From: Rhizobium sp. 2MFCol3.1
GTDB lineage: Bacteria; Pseudomonadota; Alphaproteobacteria; Rhizobiales; Rhizobiaceae
Direction: 5' to 3'
NCBI RefSeq assembly: GCF_000377565.1
Contig: NZ_KB898376.1
Coordinates: 1-64,000, forward strand
DNA: 64,000 nt
Shown here: piece by piece, positions 17,963-26,171 of the stretch
How positions within the stretch are numbered: the first letter of the stretch is position 1
How the letters are laid out: each line of letters starts with the position of its first letter
Notes under the pieces: generated by a model
Told to the model about the DNA's origin: nothing
What the model saw: the letters and a program-made list of their open reading frames with translations, nothing else
The model's database searches: none
Translations under genes and position numbers: made by a program

Positions 17963-18939
17963 TCAAAACCAGCCGCGTTTCCAAAACCATATCAGTGGAA
18001 CAACACCGCTCGCTACGATCACGGCCCAAGCAAACGGATAGCCAAACGTCCAGTTGAGCTCCGGCATGACTTTGAAGTTCATACCCCATATTCCTGCCAT
18101 CAGAGTTGGCGGGACGCCTACGACGGAGGCGATGGTTAGGACCTTGAATATGTCGTTCTGCTCGATCGTGATGAAGCCGAGGACGGCATCCAAAAGAAAT
18201 TGGGCCTTGTCTGAAAGGTGTCCCTCATAGTCGCTGAGCGATGAGATGTCCTTGGAAACCGCGTGAAGCTGATCGTGAAAGCCATCGGACAACTGATTAT
18301 GGCACATATCCAAGGTGAAGGCGGCCATCCTTCCCACACCAAGTAGGACGTCTCTGGCCTTAGAGGATCGGTCTGCCAACTTTCCGAGCTTCGAAAGGGC
18401 ATGCCGCAATGTGAAGTCGGATCTCTTGGAGGAACCCGAACCCCTCAAGTTGCCGCGAAACACCGCCTTAGAGACCTCATCTACGGCAGAAGCCAGGTGC
18501 TCAAGTACGTCGGCACCACGTCAACGATAGCCTCCATCAATGCGACGAAGACCGCCATGCTGGTGGTCAAAGTTTTGTCGTGCTCCAGCCGTTGGGCAAC
18601 AATATCGAAGGTTGGCAAGGTTTCGAACCGAACGGTGATCAGTACATGCGGCGTGACGATGAAGCCAGCAGGTGTGAGGTCTGCATGCTCGATCGTCGCT
18701 GCTCCGATTACCGGAGCACTCAAATACATATTCTCCCCTTCTTTGGCCAATCGGCTAGACAGCTCGATTTCGCTAAGGTCATGACGAGAGGGTATTCGGA
18801 CGCCGAGGTTCCTTTCAGTCCAACCGATTTCTTCGCTAGTGGGATCGAGCAAATCGATCCAAACCGTGCCCTCGGGAAGGCTCACCGAAGCAAGCTCAAC
18901 GTCTGTTGGCTCGCGTCCACAAGAGATTGCTTTCAGCAC
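17963..18939 (-). pseudogene. corA: CorA-type Mg2+/Co2+ transporter, frameshifted
   Basis: Two adjacent minus-strand frames together make one CorA protein of about 325 residues. The first gives the soluble domain (EGTVWIDLLDPTSEEIGWTE to IVDVVPTYL) and the second the coiled-coil helices and the two C-terminal membrane helices with the signature GMNF (GIWGMNFKVMPE). Homology passes from one to the other at about 18502-18505, where TYL should be followed by EHLASAVDEVSKA; one missing base explains the break. As written, the pore helices would not be made, so the gene is dead unless the base is a sequencing error. Confidence 0.85.
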
Positions 18940-18985
18940 GCTGCTACTCCGAACTGCGGGGTTAATCTCGGTTACCCGCTCGTAT

Positions 18986-19102
18986 TTAGTACGCAGGTCG
19001 GCATCTTAGTTTCTCTTCCTGAAGCGATTTCAAGCGCCTTCGAAGGTCTGCCTGCTCGTAAACGCCCGAACGCGGGAATTTCCCGACAACATTGTCTTCC
19101 AT
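18986..19102 (-). CDS. Possible 38-residue hydrophilic protein
   Basis: A short frame beginning MEDNVVGKFPRSGVYEQADL and continuing as a basic helix (RRRLKSLQEEKL). Its composition is more protein-like than the overlapping shadow frames, but there is no clear ribosome binding site and no known family. It ends just upstream of the corA start. Confidence 0.3.
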   Translation of the reverse strand: MEDNVVGKFPRSGVYEQADLRRRLKSLQEEKLRCRPAY

Positions 19103-19888
19103 GATGCTTAACTAACACAAAAGGGTTGGGGTGGCTGCTGGCACCCGACCCCTTCACTGCCTCAACAACCACAACCCGACTTTCTTCGTTGGTGTCGGAA
19201 ACGCTTTCATCGCAAGTACTTAGCGTGCGTTCACCCTGATTCAATAGCGAGCGAACGGGATTTGATAACCGGTCGCTCGCTCAATTCGAGTTTTGTTCGG
19301 GCGCGGGGGTAACGGCGCTCGTAAAGCAGGGCGCGACGTATGACGCGACAGGGCCCCTTTGTCACGGCGGCTCCGGGACACGTCGCGGTTGGGGCTGGCC
19401 GCCGCTGTCGTTTTCGTTGGACTTGGCGACCGCACCAGGTCGGTACGGCAGCGTAAAGGCTGCACCGGCAAAAAGGGAACACAATCGAAGGCAGGAGGCT
19501 CGTCAGGTTGCAATGCTTGATGTCCCTATCCGACGACCAAATCGAACCGTTCACACAGGCCGTGCGATGCTTGGTCGACAGTAGCGACGGCCGTGCGCCC
19601 TCACCGCTGCGATCAGTCTCGTCCAGTCCAGGCAGGATGGAGCTGAACTCTCGTTCGCGGCCGCAACAGGACAAGTAATTTCTAACTGAAACACTCCATG
19701 ACGCAAGCCGAGCGCCGAGATCGATTCAGATTAGGACGAGATCGCGATCGATATCATCAACTCTCAACGCGACGCTCGCAATCCCAAGACGGCTCTGCTG
19801 CCCAAAGAGCTGTGACAGCGTATGGAAAATAAACCGTGGCCCGACAGATGCCGAGCCACGCTTGTCACTATCGACTGATGGCTGACCC
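19103..19888. other. Intergenic, no gene supported
   Basis: Open frames on both strands (for example minus 19231-19674) give Arg/Pro/Cys-rich translations typical of non-coding GC-rich DNA. An imperfect stem built on CGTGGC/GCCACG lies near 19835-19860, downstream of the PRC-barrel gene, and could act in termination. Confidence 0.35.
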
Positions 19889-20176
19889 TTAGTCTTTGTG
19901 TTCAGGCATTGCTTTCAGCTGATCCTTAGTCCAAGACGTTACCGCGTGTACGTCGCCACTTTCGTCCCGCATCCAATCGAGGTCTGCAAACGGAACGGCA
20001 ACGGGCTTCGCGCCGATGCCAAGGAAACCGCCGACATCGATCACTACGCTATTGGTGCCGTGAACATGGTCGACGGAGCCGACCTTATGGTCGTCCGCAC
20101 CGTAAACGGTCGCCCCTTCGAGGTTGTCTGCGGTCAGTTCGGAAGCGGTAAGACGGACGTGGTTGGTGTGGTCCAT
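19889..20176 (-). CDS. PRC-barrel domain protein
   Basis: A 95-residue single-domain PRC-barrel protein: LEGATVYGADDHKVGSVDHV followed by VVIDVGGFLGIGAKPVAVPF. Such small proteins are common in rhizobial stress regulons; molecular role unknown. Upstream, GGAAC (20227-20231, minus strand) is followed after 17 bases by ATT instead of GTT, a variant of the EcfG promoter at a sensible distance from the ATG. Confidence 0.85.
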   Translation of the reverse strand: MDHTNHVRLTASELTADNLEGATVYGADDHKVGSVDHVHGTNSVVIDVGGFLGIGAKPVAVPFADLDWMRDESGDVHAVTSWTKDQLKAMPEHKD

Positions 20177-20416
20177 AACGATCTCCTTGGTCTGTTACGC
20201 ACTAACAATCGTATATGACGCCGATTGTTCCCCGATGATTTGGTCAATCCCCTTAAAGATCGGTCCGCAAAGCGACCCGAGTGTTATGAGCAGACACCAT
20301 TGGCCGGGATTCAGCAGATCTTCGATGGAGGCGCAGATCCTGGTGGTCGTCACCGTCAGGCTCGTAGCCGCGCTCGCCACGGTGCTCGCCACCATGGTCG
20401 CCACCAACCTCTCGCG

Positions 20417-20505
20417 CGCAACTTGGTGTTGCCACATCGGATGGAGATAGCTGCTCCCAGGACCTAGATCGGTTTGATCAGACTACAGTATCTCGAACCC
20501 ACAAC
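20417..20505. repeat. 89-bp imperfect direct repeat, copy 1
   Basis: Aligns without gaps to 25112-25200 with roughly three quarters identity, sharing blocks such as tgttgccacatc and gatcagact. It covers the 3' end of the BON-like gene and its downstream region. Confidence 0.7.
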
Positions 20506-20706
20506 GCTTGCCGCGATGTCTGAGATACGACCCAAACAATTCGAGGGCGCTTCTCCCTCCAGAACGATGACACCACAATCATCGACAACCGATATCCTGG
20601 CATCGGTGAGTTCAACAGCATACGCCAAAGCGGACGACAGTGTGGCCGCTGCCCCGGCGAGACCGGATAAGGGGCTGACGAAGCTTGATGCATTTGCCTG
20701 AAACAT
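20464..20706 (-). CDS. Small BON-like protein, 80 residues
   Basis: The segment LTDARISVVDDCGVIVLEGE followed by APSNCLGRISDIAASVVGSR has the strand-helix pattern of a BON domain, which binds phospholipid or other surfaces, although only one short unit is present. AGGA lies eight bases before the ATG at 20706. A near-consensus EcfG promoter (TGAAC-N17-GTT) is 28 bases upstream of the start. A decayed second copy of its 3' end exists at 25112-25200. Confidence 0.6.
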   Translation of the reverse strand: MFQANASSFVSPLSGLAGAAATLSSALAYAVELTDARISVVDDCGVIVLEGEAPSNCLGRISDIAASVVGSRYCSLIKPI

Positions 20707-20733
20707 CTGACATTTCCTCTCGACTGGAAAAGA

Positions 20734-20758
20734 AACGCATAGCTCAGAATTTTGTTCA
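20734..20758 (-). promoter_or_regulatory. Candidate EcfG promoter of BON-like gene
   Basis: Minus strand TGAAC (20754-20758), 17-base spacer, GTT (20734-20736). One mismatch to GGAAC; distance to ATG fits the other sites in this window. Confidence 0.5.
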
Positions 20759-21490
20759 TCCTGCGTTCATCTTGGCGAAAAGCGCTGAAAGAGTTAGCTG
20801 GAGATGCTACTTTCGCTACGTCAGAACCATTGGATCCTATTTGACCCGGTTCGGACGACAAGCACACAAGTGGCCGGACCTTTGTCCTTTGATGCTCCCC
20901 CACTGCCGGTTAGATCGTTGCTTCACAGCTGAATTGATCAGCGGCAAAACGGTTGTGTCATCGAAATGATACCTGGTGCCAGGCAGGGCTACGACTCGCC
21001 TTTTTAAGCATTGTTTCCTCGCTGGCGCCGCCGTCAGAGTCTTGCTTCGAACGATCTCAAGCGACACATCCGCCCAGACGCGGGCGAGCACCGTTCGCCA
21101 CCCCGACATCATAGCGGACTGCCGTCCGCCGACCTTGACGCGATGGTTGCCGAAAGCCCCGCCCTTATGGTTCCGGTCTCGTCCCAAGTCACGAGTTCAG
21201 TAGAAAGGGCGAATACAAGGACAATTCGGGCGGTTCGGCCGATCATGCACGCCGCTCCGACGCAGGCGTGTTCGACATCCCGGAGATCGGCGCGTCTCTC
21301 GCGCCGTCTAAAACTAACGGACGCCCTGATGCCTCGCAGACGTCCACGCTTGCACTTGATCGAGAGGAGTAACGGCCAGAAACCGGGTAGATCTATGAAC
21401 TGGAGCAGGAATCTCGGTTTGGCAGCACCAGGTAGATAGAAGGGCACTTTTCTAAGGCGAGAAACTTGATTCCAGCCAACGAGTCGCAGT
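20759..21490. other. Intergenic, possible degraded coding remnant
   Basis: No complete gene. On the plus strand a frame ending at about 21372 reads RKGEYKDNSGGSADHARRSD and VFDIPEIGASLAPS with coding-like composition but no usable start codon; it may be a remnant of a small hydrophilic protein. Everything else looks like shadow frames. Confidence 0.3.
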
Positions 21491-22111
21491 CTATCTACTC
21501 GTCGCCGGTATTCGCTCACCGGCCCGCACGGCTCCTTTCAGCCGATTGCCCGACGGTGCGAGCGGGCAAACATAACGTGCGGAATAAGCGCACGACGGGA
21601 AATAAGCGAAATTGAAATCGAGGACCATGGTGTGATCTGGGCGTATTGAACCGAGATCCGCACCTTTAATGGTGTCGAGCAGGTAGCGGCCACCGCCGTA
21701 TGTCTCGGTTCCTGAGGTGGCATCAGCGAACGGCAGAAAAACACCGCCGCCATAGCCTTCAATCCAATAAAGGGTCAATTCGCTGCCGACTTTATCCGCG
21801 AGGCCGTTGGTTCGGGCGAATGCGTGCAAACTTATCTGTCCGTCGTCGCCCGTCGCGACAGCGAACCGTTCTTCGCGAGGGGTAGTTAACCCGACTGTCA
21901 GACGCAGCGTCGGATCGTACGGAAATACTGCGGGGCCCAGGTACGTGTCCTTAGTGTCTGGCTCGATAGGTGATTGCGGATGGGATCGAAACAACGCTCT
22001 TCGTGTGTCGCACCACATCCGCCATGCTGCTTCAGGGTTTTCGAGTTGCCGTATCTGGAAATAGAGATTTGTGACAGTTTGCCGCCAATCCCACAGTTCG
22101 ACTTCGATCAT
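21491..22111 (-). CDS. DUF1684 family protein
   Basis: The 206-residue product shows the DUF1684 signature in order: FPYDPTLRLTVGL, GGGVFLPFADATSGTETYGG, GRYLLDTIKGADLG, LDFNFAYFPSCAYSARYVCP and LAPSGNRLKGAVRAGE. The family is widespread but uncharacterised; the conserved cysteines and the predicted beta-rich fold suggest a soluble binding or enzymatic domain. Length is slightly short of secreted members and no signal peptide is seen, so it is likely cytoplasmic. ATG at 22111. Confidence 0.85.
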   Translation of the reverse strand: MIEVELWDWRQTVTNLYFQIRQLENPEAAWRMWCDTRRALFRSHPQSPIEPDTKDTYLGPAVFPYDPTLRLTVGLTTPREERFAVATGDDGQISLHAFARTNGLADKVGSELTLYWIEGYGGGVFLPFADATSGTETYGGGRYLLDTIKGADLGSIRPDHTMVLDFNFAYFPSCAYSARYVCPLAPSGNRLKGAVRAGERIPATSR

Positions 22112-22464
22112 TTACATTACTCCATTTGGACGCCTGTCGAAGGCACTGGTCAGTAGCGTCGCTGCCGACAACGCGCCATCAGCGTTTGGGCAAGATGCCA
22201 ATGCCGCTCGTCGAAAGCAGAAGAATCTGCATCATCGCTGCCAAGGGCACTATCGAATTGAAATGCAAAACATATGCAACATCCGCGATCGACAAGATCC
22301 GAAAGACAAAAAATGCCGGTGTAAGCGCCAAAATCAAAAGGCAGAAGTCAAGCGAACCGCCGCACATGAGCAACGCCTAAAACAGCATTAACGCTCGGTT
22401 AACGGTCGCCGCCGTCACTGCTCTCGAGGGCGACACTTTCCGGCAGACCGAACGTTATCCGTGA
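22112..22464. other. Intergenic, no feature
   Basis: Divergent upstream region of the DUF1684 gene and the 133-residue hypothetical gene. No gene or clear operator was seen. Confidence 0.4.
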
Positions 22465-22866
22465 ATGACCTACCGTTACCTCGATTGGCTGGAAAAAGCC
22501 CAAGTGGCGCGAAGCTACCGCGCGATGTTTGCGCTTGCCACCGCGATCGTCTCAGATAACACCGCGCCAAAGGAGTTGCGACGCGGCGCGCGGCGAGTGG
22601 TCAAGACGCTTGAGCCGGTGATAGATTTGCCAATCGCAAGCGCCGCTGTCTTAAAAAAGGCCCACCATTTCTTTTCGCTACTGTCCGTCTGTCTCGTGAA
22701 CGAGGTCACTAAAGCCGGATTGCAAAGTTCGGAAGGCCCTGCGCGCGTAGAGCCCGAAAAGGAAGTGCCATTCACACCCATCGACCTCAAAGACGTTCTG
22801 GCAAAGTTGGCTGGCCTCGATAATGAAGCGGTTGGGGCGGGAATCCTATCTGCCACCGCTTCGTAG
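22465..22866 (+). CDS. Hypothetical protein, 133 residues
   Basis: A helical soluble protein beginning MTYRYLDWLEKAQVARSYRA, with no recognised domain. The C-terminal third is acidic and Pro-containing. The frame has coding-like codon use relative to the antisense frame; the ribosome binding site is weak. Confidence 0.45.
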   Translation: MTYRYLDWLEKAQVARSYRAMFALATAIVSDNTAPKELRRGARRVVKTLEPVIDLPIASAAVLKKAHHFFSLLSVCLVNEVTKAGLQSSEGPARVEPEKEVPFTPIDLKDVLAKLAGLDNEAVGAGILSATAS

Positions 22867-22929
22867 TCCCCATCTGACCTTTATTTGATCCCCATTTTAT
22901 CGCTAAAGAGGCCAGTGGAAGAAAAGAGC

Positions 22930-23144
22930 ATCGCCTCTGAGATATCCCGCACCGCTCGGCACTGTCGGCCTTGATTGCGTCGGCCTTTGGCTCAATCGCC
23001 TGGACCATCTGCCGGGCACGATCCTCGGCGCGTTCGTAGCTGATGGCGATCCGCGTCCTGGTCGGCAAGGGCCAAGGCGATGGCGGCGCCGATGCCGCGC
23101 GAACCGCCAGTGACAAGCGCATGCTTGCCTGCAAGATCAGTCAT
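22930..23144 (-). pseudogene. SDR (3-oxoacyl reductase-like), truncated and frameshifted
   Basis: The ATG at 23144 opens MTDLAGKHALVTGGSRGIGA, the Rossmann start of a short-chain dehydrogenase. After LALADQ the expected continuation (AISYERAEDRARQMVQAIEP and KADAIKADSA) is in another frame, showing a small indel near 23050-23065. The catalytic Tyr-Lys region is missing altogether, so a second, larger truncation ends it at about 22930. Confidence 0.8.
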
Positions 23145-23255
23145 GAAGGTGTCCTTTCGCTCTTTCAGGGCCGTGTCGTAATTGTGTGGGGCGAGGCGCT
23201 CTTCGGGAAGAACGCGAGGAGCGATCAGTGATCTCTCTGCTCCCAAGGGAAGGCA

Positions 23256-23272
23256 CCGCCGCCGAGCGGCGG
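23256..23272 (-). terminator. Candidate terminator hairpin after oxidoreductase gene
   Basis: CCGCCGC, a three-base loop and GCGGCGG form a perfect 7-bp GC stem 8 bases past the stop of the oxidoreductase gene. No T-run follows, so strength is uncertain. Confidence 0.4.
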
Positions 23273-23279
23273 CACAAGA

Positions 23280-24302
23280 TCATTCGGCCTTGACAATCAG
23301 TTTCTTGCCGCTGTGGCTGCCGTCGAACAGCATCAGAAGCGTCGCGGGCAGCTTTTCGAAACCGTCGACGAATTCCTCGCCGTAGCGGATCTTGCCGCTG
23401 GTCACCAAGGGCGTCATCTCGGCCAGAAACTCCGGGAACGTGTCCATGACATAAGGTGTGGCGAAGGCCATGATGGCGATGAAACGGTAGTGGATCAGCG
23501 TGATCAGGCGCGGCAGATAGTTGATTCCCCTGGGCATCTCTGTGTCGCTATAATCCGAGATCGTGCCGCAGATAACCATCTTGGCATGCGGATTGAAATA
23601 TTCCATCAGCACTGGGAACATCGGGCCACCGACATTTTCATAGAAGGCGTCGATGCCATCGGGTAACGCACGTTTAATCTGCTCTTCGAAATCCGCAGCT
23701 TTGTAGTCGATCGCATCGTCCAGACCGAGCACGTCCTTGAGGTAAGCGGTCTTGGCCGGTCCGCCAGCGACGCCGACGACGCGAAGGCCACGCAATTTAC
23801 CGAGCTGTGCTGCGGTCGAGCCCACTGCGCCTGCCGCTCCGGTCACGACAAGCGTACCGCCCGGGTTGAAATCATGGACCTTGGTCATCCCGTACCAGGC
23901 GGTGAAGCCGGTCAGGCCAAGCGGTCCAAGGGCTGTCGACAGCGGTGCGACTGCTTCATCAAGCTTGCGAATATCCGAGCCATCCGACACCGCATAGTCC
24001 TGCCAGCCGGACCAGGTCTGGATGGTATCGCCGGCGGCGAAATCCGGGTGCCTGCTTTTCTCGACCACGGCGACTGTCGGGCCGCCCATGGGGTCGCCGA
24101 TAGCGATGGTGGGCCATTCGGAAGAGCCGTTGCCCATCAGGTTGCGCTGATATGGATCGATCGAAAACAGCGCGTTGCGGAAGAGCACCTGCCCTTCGCT
24201 TATCTTCGGAATGCGCGTCCGCACGAGCTTGAAATCAGCCAGTTTTGCCGGACCATCGGGGCGGGCTGCAAGCGTGAATTGGCGATTGGAATGATCGGCC
24301 AT
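23280..24302 (-). CDS. NADPH-dependent oxidoreductase, curcumin-reductase-like (MDR family)
   Basis: A zinc-independent medium-chain reductase of 340 residues: N-terminal GroES-like part with LFSIDPYQRNLM, then the nucleotide fold with VVTGAAGAVGSTAAQLGKLR, and FYENVGGPMFPVLMEYFNPH typical of the CurA/leukotriene-reductase branch. These enzymes reduce double bonds of alpha,beta-unsaturated carbonyls with NADPH. Two adjacent ATGs exist; the second has GAGG at the better distance. A TetR gene is divergent across a 130-bp region with two palindromes, so repression relieved by a reactive carbonyl is the likely regulation. Confidence 0.85.
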   Translation of the reverse strand: MADHSNRQFTLAARPDGPAKLADFKLVRTRIPKISEGQVLFRNALFSIDPYQRNLMGNGSSEWPTIAIGDPMGGPTVAVVEKSRHPDFAAGDTIQTWSGWQDYAVSDGSDIRKLDEAVAPLSTALGPLGLTGFTAWYGMTKVHDFNPGGTLVVTGAAGAVGSTAAQLGKLRGLRVVGVAGGPAKTAYLKDVLGLDDAIDYKAADFEEQIKRALPDGIDAFYENVGGPMFPVLMEYFNPHAKMVICGTISDYSDTEMPRGINYLPRLITLIHYRFIAIMAFATPYVMDTFPEFLAEMTPLVTSGKIRYGEEFVDGFEKLPATLLMLFDGSHSGKKLIVKAE

Positions 24303-24330
24303 CATCGTCCTCAGTATCTCATCAACATTT

Positions 24331-24360
24331 CATAATGGTTGTTACGTAATGACAATTATG
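24331..24360. promoter_or_regulatory. Operator palindrome 1, TetR/oxidoreductase region
   Basis: A 30-bp near-perfect dyad centred on ACGT at 24344-24347, with outer arms CATAAT/ATTATG and core TTACGTAA. Size and position are typical of a TetR-family operator. Confidence 0.65.
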
Positions 24361-24386
24361 AAACTGGACATGCGCTGTCAAGCGCA

Positions 24387-24406
24387 TTACATAGCGATCA
24401 TTGTAA
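24387..24406. promoter_or_regulatory. Operator palindrome 2, TetR/oxidoreductase region
   Basis: TTACATAGCGATCATTGTAA is a 20-bp dyad with arms TTACA/TGTAA around GATC, 30 bp upstream of the tetR start. It shares the TTAC/GTAA arms with the first palindrome. Confidence 0.5.
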
Positions 24407-24436
24407 AACGACGATCGGCAACGGGACGACAGGGCC

Positions 24437-25021
24437 ATGGGACGTCCGAGGACATTTGATGTGGAGGACGCGCTGGAAGCGACGCTGGCCGTTTTCTGGC
24501 GCAAAGGTTTTGAAGGCACGTCTTATTCCGACCTCGTGGCCGCAACCGGTGTCGAGCGGCCCGCGCTTTATTCAGCCTTCGGCAACAAGGACATGCTTTT
24601 CCTCCGAGCGCTGGAGCGGTACGGATCGCATTACGGCAATTACGTCTGGGAGGCCGTCAGCCATGACAGATCGCGCGACGTCGCGTGGCAGGTGCTCGAA
24701 GGCGCCGTGGAACTCAACACGCGCTATGCAGATCGCGCCGGGTGTTTCGGCATCAATGGCGGGCTTGCGGGCTCGGACGAATCCGAGGCCAGCCGCCAGG
24801 CTCTGATCAAATGGCGCGCCGACGGTGAGGCCGTCTTAAGGGAGCGCTTCGAAAAAGCGAGACGCGAAGGCGATCTGCCGTCTGATGCCGATCCCGCCGT
24901 TCTTGCTGCCTATATCCTTGCGGTCGCCCATGGCATTGCCGTTCAGGCAAAAGCCGGCTTTTCGCGGGAAAAATTGACGGCCATCGCAAGGCAGGCTGTA
25001 AGCACGTGGCCCAGCGCTTGA
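24437..25021 (+). CDS. TetR family transcriptional regulator
   Basis: 194 residues. The N-terminal HTH is clear: MGRPRTFDVEDALEATLAVF, then TSYSDLVAATGVERPALYSA and FGNKDMLF. The C-terminal ligand domain is of the type found in AcuR/YvdT-like regulators (CFGINGGLAGSDE). It is divergent from the NADPH oxidoreductase and most likely represses both that gene and itself through the two palindromes between them. Confidence 0.9.
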   Translation: MGRPRTFDVEDALEATLAVFWRKGFEGTSYSDLVAATGVERPALYSAFGNKDMLFLRALERYGSHYGNYVWEAVSHDRSRDVAWQVLEGAVELNTRYADRAGCFGINGGLAGSDESEASRQALIKWRADGEAVLRERFEKARREGDLPSDADPAVLAAYILAVAHGIAVQAKAGFSREKLTAIARQAVSTWPSA

Positions 25022-25111
25022 ATGCGTTCTGAATCCCAAGGCAGTGTTCGACCCCTTCGGGCCGGCCGCAGACTTTTGTTTGCCGTTCTGTTCGACGTCA
25101 ACCCCTTCGGT

Positions 25112-25200
25112 CGCAATTTTGTGTTGCCACATCCGACGGTGACTGCAACTTCCAAGACTTAGATCGGTCCGATCAGACTTTAGTATCTAGACCCAACGGC
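25112..25200. repeat. 89-bp imperfect direct repeat, copy 2 (BON-gene remnant)
   Basis: Partner of 20417-20505. Read on the minus strand its first part gives AVGSRY, stop, SLIGPI, stop, which parallels the C-terminus VVGSRYCSLIKPI of the BON-like gene; the Cys codon has become a stop. It is therefore a decayed duplicate. The surrounding 25022-25382 holds no gene. Confidence 0.65.
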
Positions 25201-25382
25201 GCTGGCAGAGCCGCCTAAGGTCGAGTTCATTCAACTGGTAACCCGTTTCACCACGATGACCAGCATCCTTGGCATCGATTAATGCTCACAAAGCCAGATG
25301 AAGGGTTCGTCACCTTGCGGTGCCGCGAGGCTGACCGACTATGACGCTATGCCTTTTCCGAGCCGACATCCTCCAAAAGCAT

Positions 25383-25859
25383 TCAGGATCTGCTCCGCGC
25401 TTTTCGCTGCATAGCCGAAATAATTAGCGGCAAAACGGCAGACCCTGCTGCCGCCAGTGGGAGGGCGCGCAGGGCTTTCGTTGCTACGAAACTCGCGGCC
25501 ATGGCAGCCGCCAGCTTCGCCCAGGGATAATCGCCAAGCTGAGCATGTGCACTCGCGTCCGCCCACTCCATGCGAGCCTTGACGATACCCGCGACGTCGT
25601 CTTTTATGCGCTCAAGTCGGCCCCGCAAGATCTCGAGTTCCGCACGTGTGTCGCTGTAGCGAAGATGCATCTCCACGCTCGCGGGAAGGTAATCCAGAGG
25701 AGCGCTACGCTCTACTTCCTCGGTGATCTCCTGGGGTACCTCGTCAAACGTTCCAGTAGGGAGGTCAATCGGTCCGGCGTCTACACTCTGAGCTTTCAGG
25801 AGCTCTCCATTCAATGAACCTACATTGAAACCCGACGTCATATCTTCGCGCTCATGCAT
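25383..25859 (-). CDS. Hypothetical membrane-associated protein, 158 residues
   Basis: An acidic N-terminal half, a helical central segment (DTRAELEILRGRLERIKDDV) and a C-terminal hydrophobic region (LAAAMAASFVATKALRALPL and AAAGSAVLPLIISAM) ending in basic residues. The layout recalls ElaB/YqjD or DUF3618-type stress proteins that sit on the inner membrane, but I cannot assign it to either. A near-consensus EcfG promoter is 24 bases upstream of the start. Confidence 0.6.
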   Translation of the reverse strand: MHEREDMTSGFNVGSLNGELLKAQSVDAGPIDLPTGTFDEVPQEITEEVERSAPLDYLPASVEMHLRYSDTRAELEILRGRLERIKDDVAGIVKARMEWADASAHAQLGDYPWAKLAAAMAASFVATKALRALPLAAAGSAVLPLIISAMQRKARSRS

Positions 25860-25882
25860 TGGTGATCTCCTGTTTGGTTGTT

Positions 25883-25907
25883 AACGCCGAAAGAGCCCTT
25901 AGGTTCA
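25883..25907 (-). promoter_or_regulatory. Candidate EcfG promoter of 158-residue membrane protein gene
   Basis: Minus strand TGAAC (25903-25907), 17-base spacer, GTT (25883-25885). The spacing to the start codon matches the other sites. Confidence 0.5.
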
Positions 25908-26171
25908 CCTACTGCAGGGAATGCGATTAGCCTAGATACTGGTCGTCACGACATGCTTTGCTCTAACGACCTCACCGCCACGAAGGCGGCACTGGCAGCT
26001 TGGTGCTCTGCCTCGAAGACTATGGCATCAACCGATCGCGCAGGCGCGCCGAAGAAAGCGGGTTTCGTTTTTCCGGCCATTGTGATGTCTGACCATCTTC
26101 CCCTGTTTCGGCGGGGATGAGATTTTCTTTAGCTTCGCTTAGGCCGCCTGGGTCGTGTTTTTGCTGAAGCA

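Noticed and set aside
19231..19674. 147-codon minus-strand frame
   Set aside because: Arg/Pro/Cys-rich translation typical of non-coding GC-rich DNA, no domain, no ribosome binding site.
20195..20437. 80-codon minus-strand frame between PRC-barrel and BON-like genes
   Set aside because: Alternating Ala/Thr/Val runs arise from a simple repetitive DNA stretch, and no ribosome binding site was seen.
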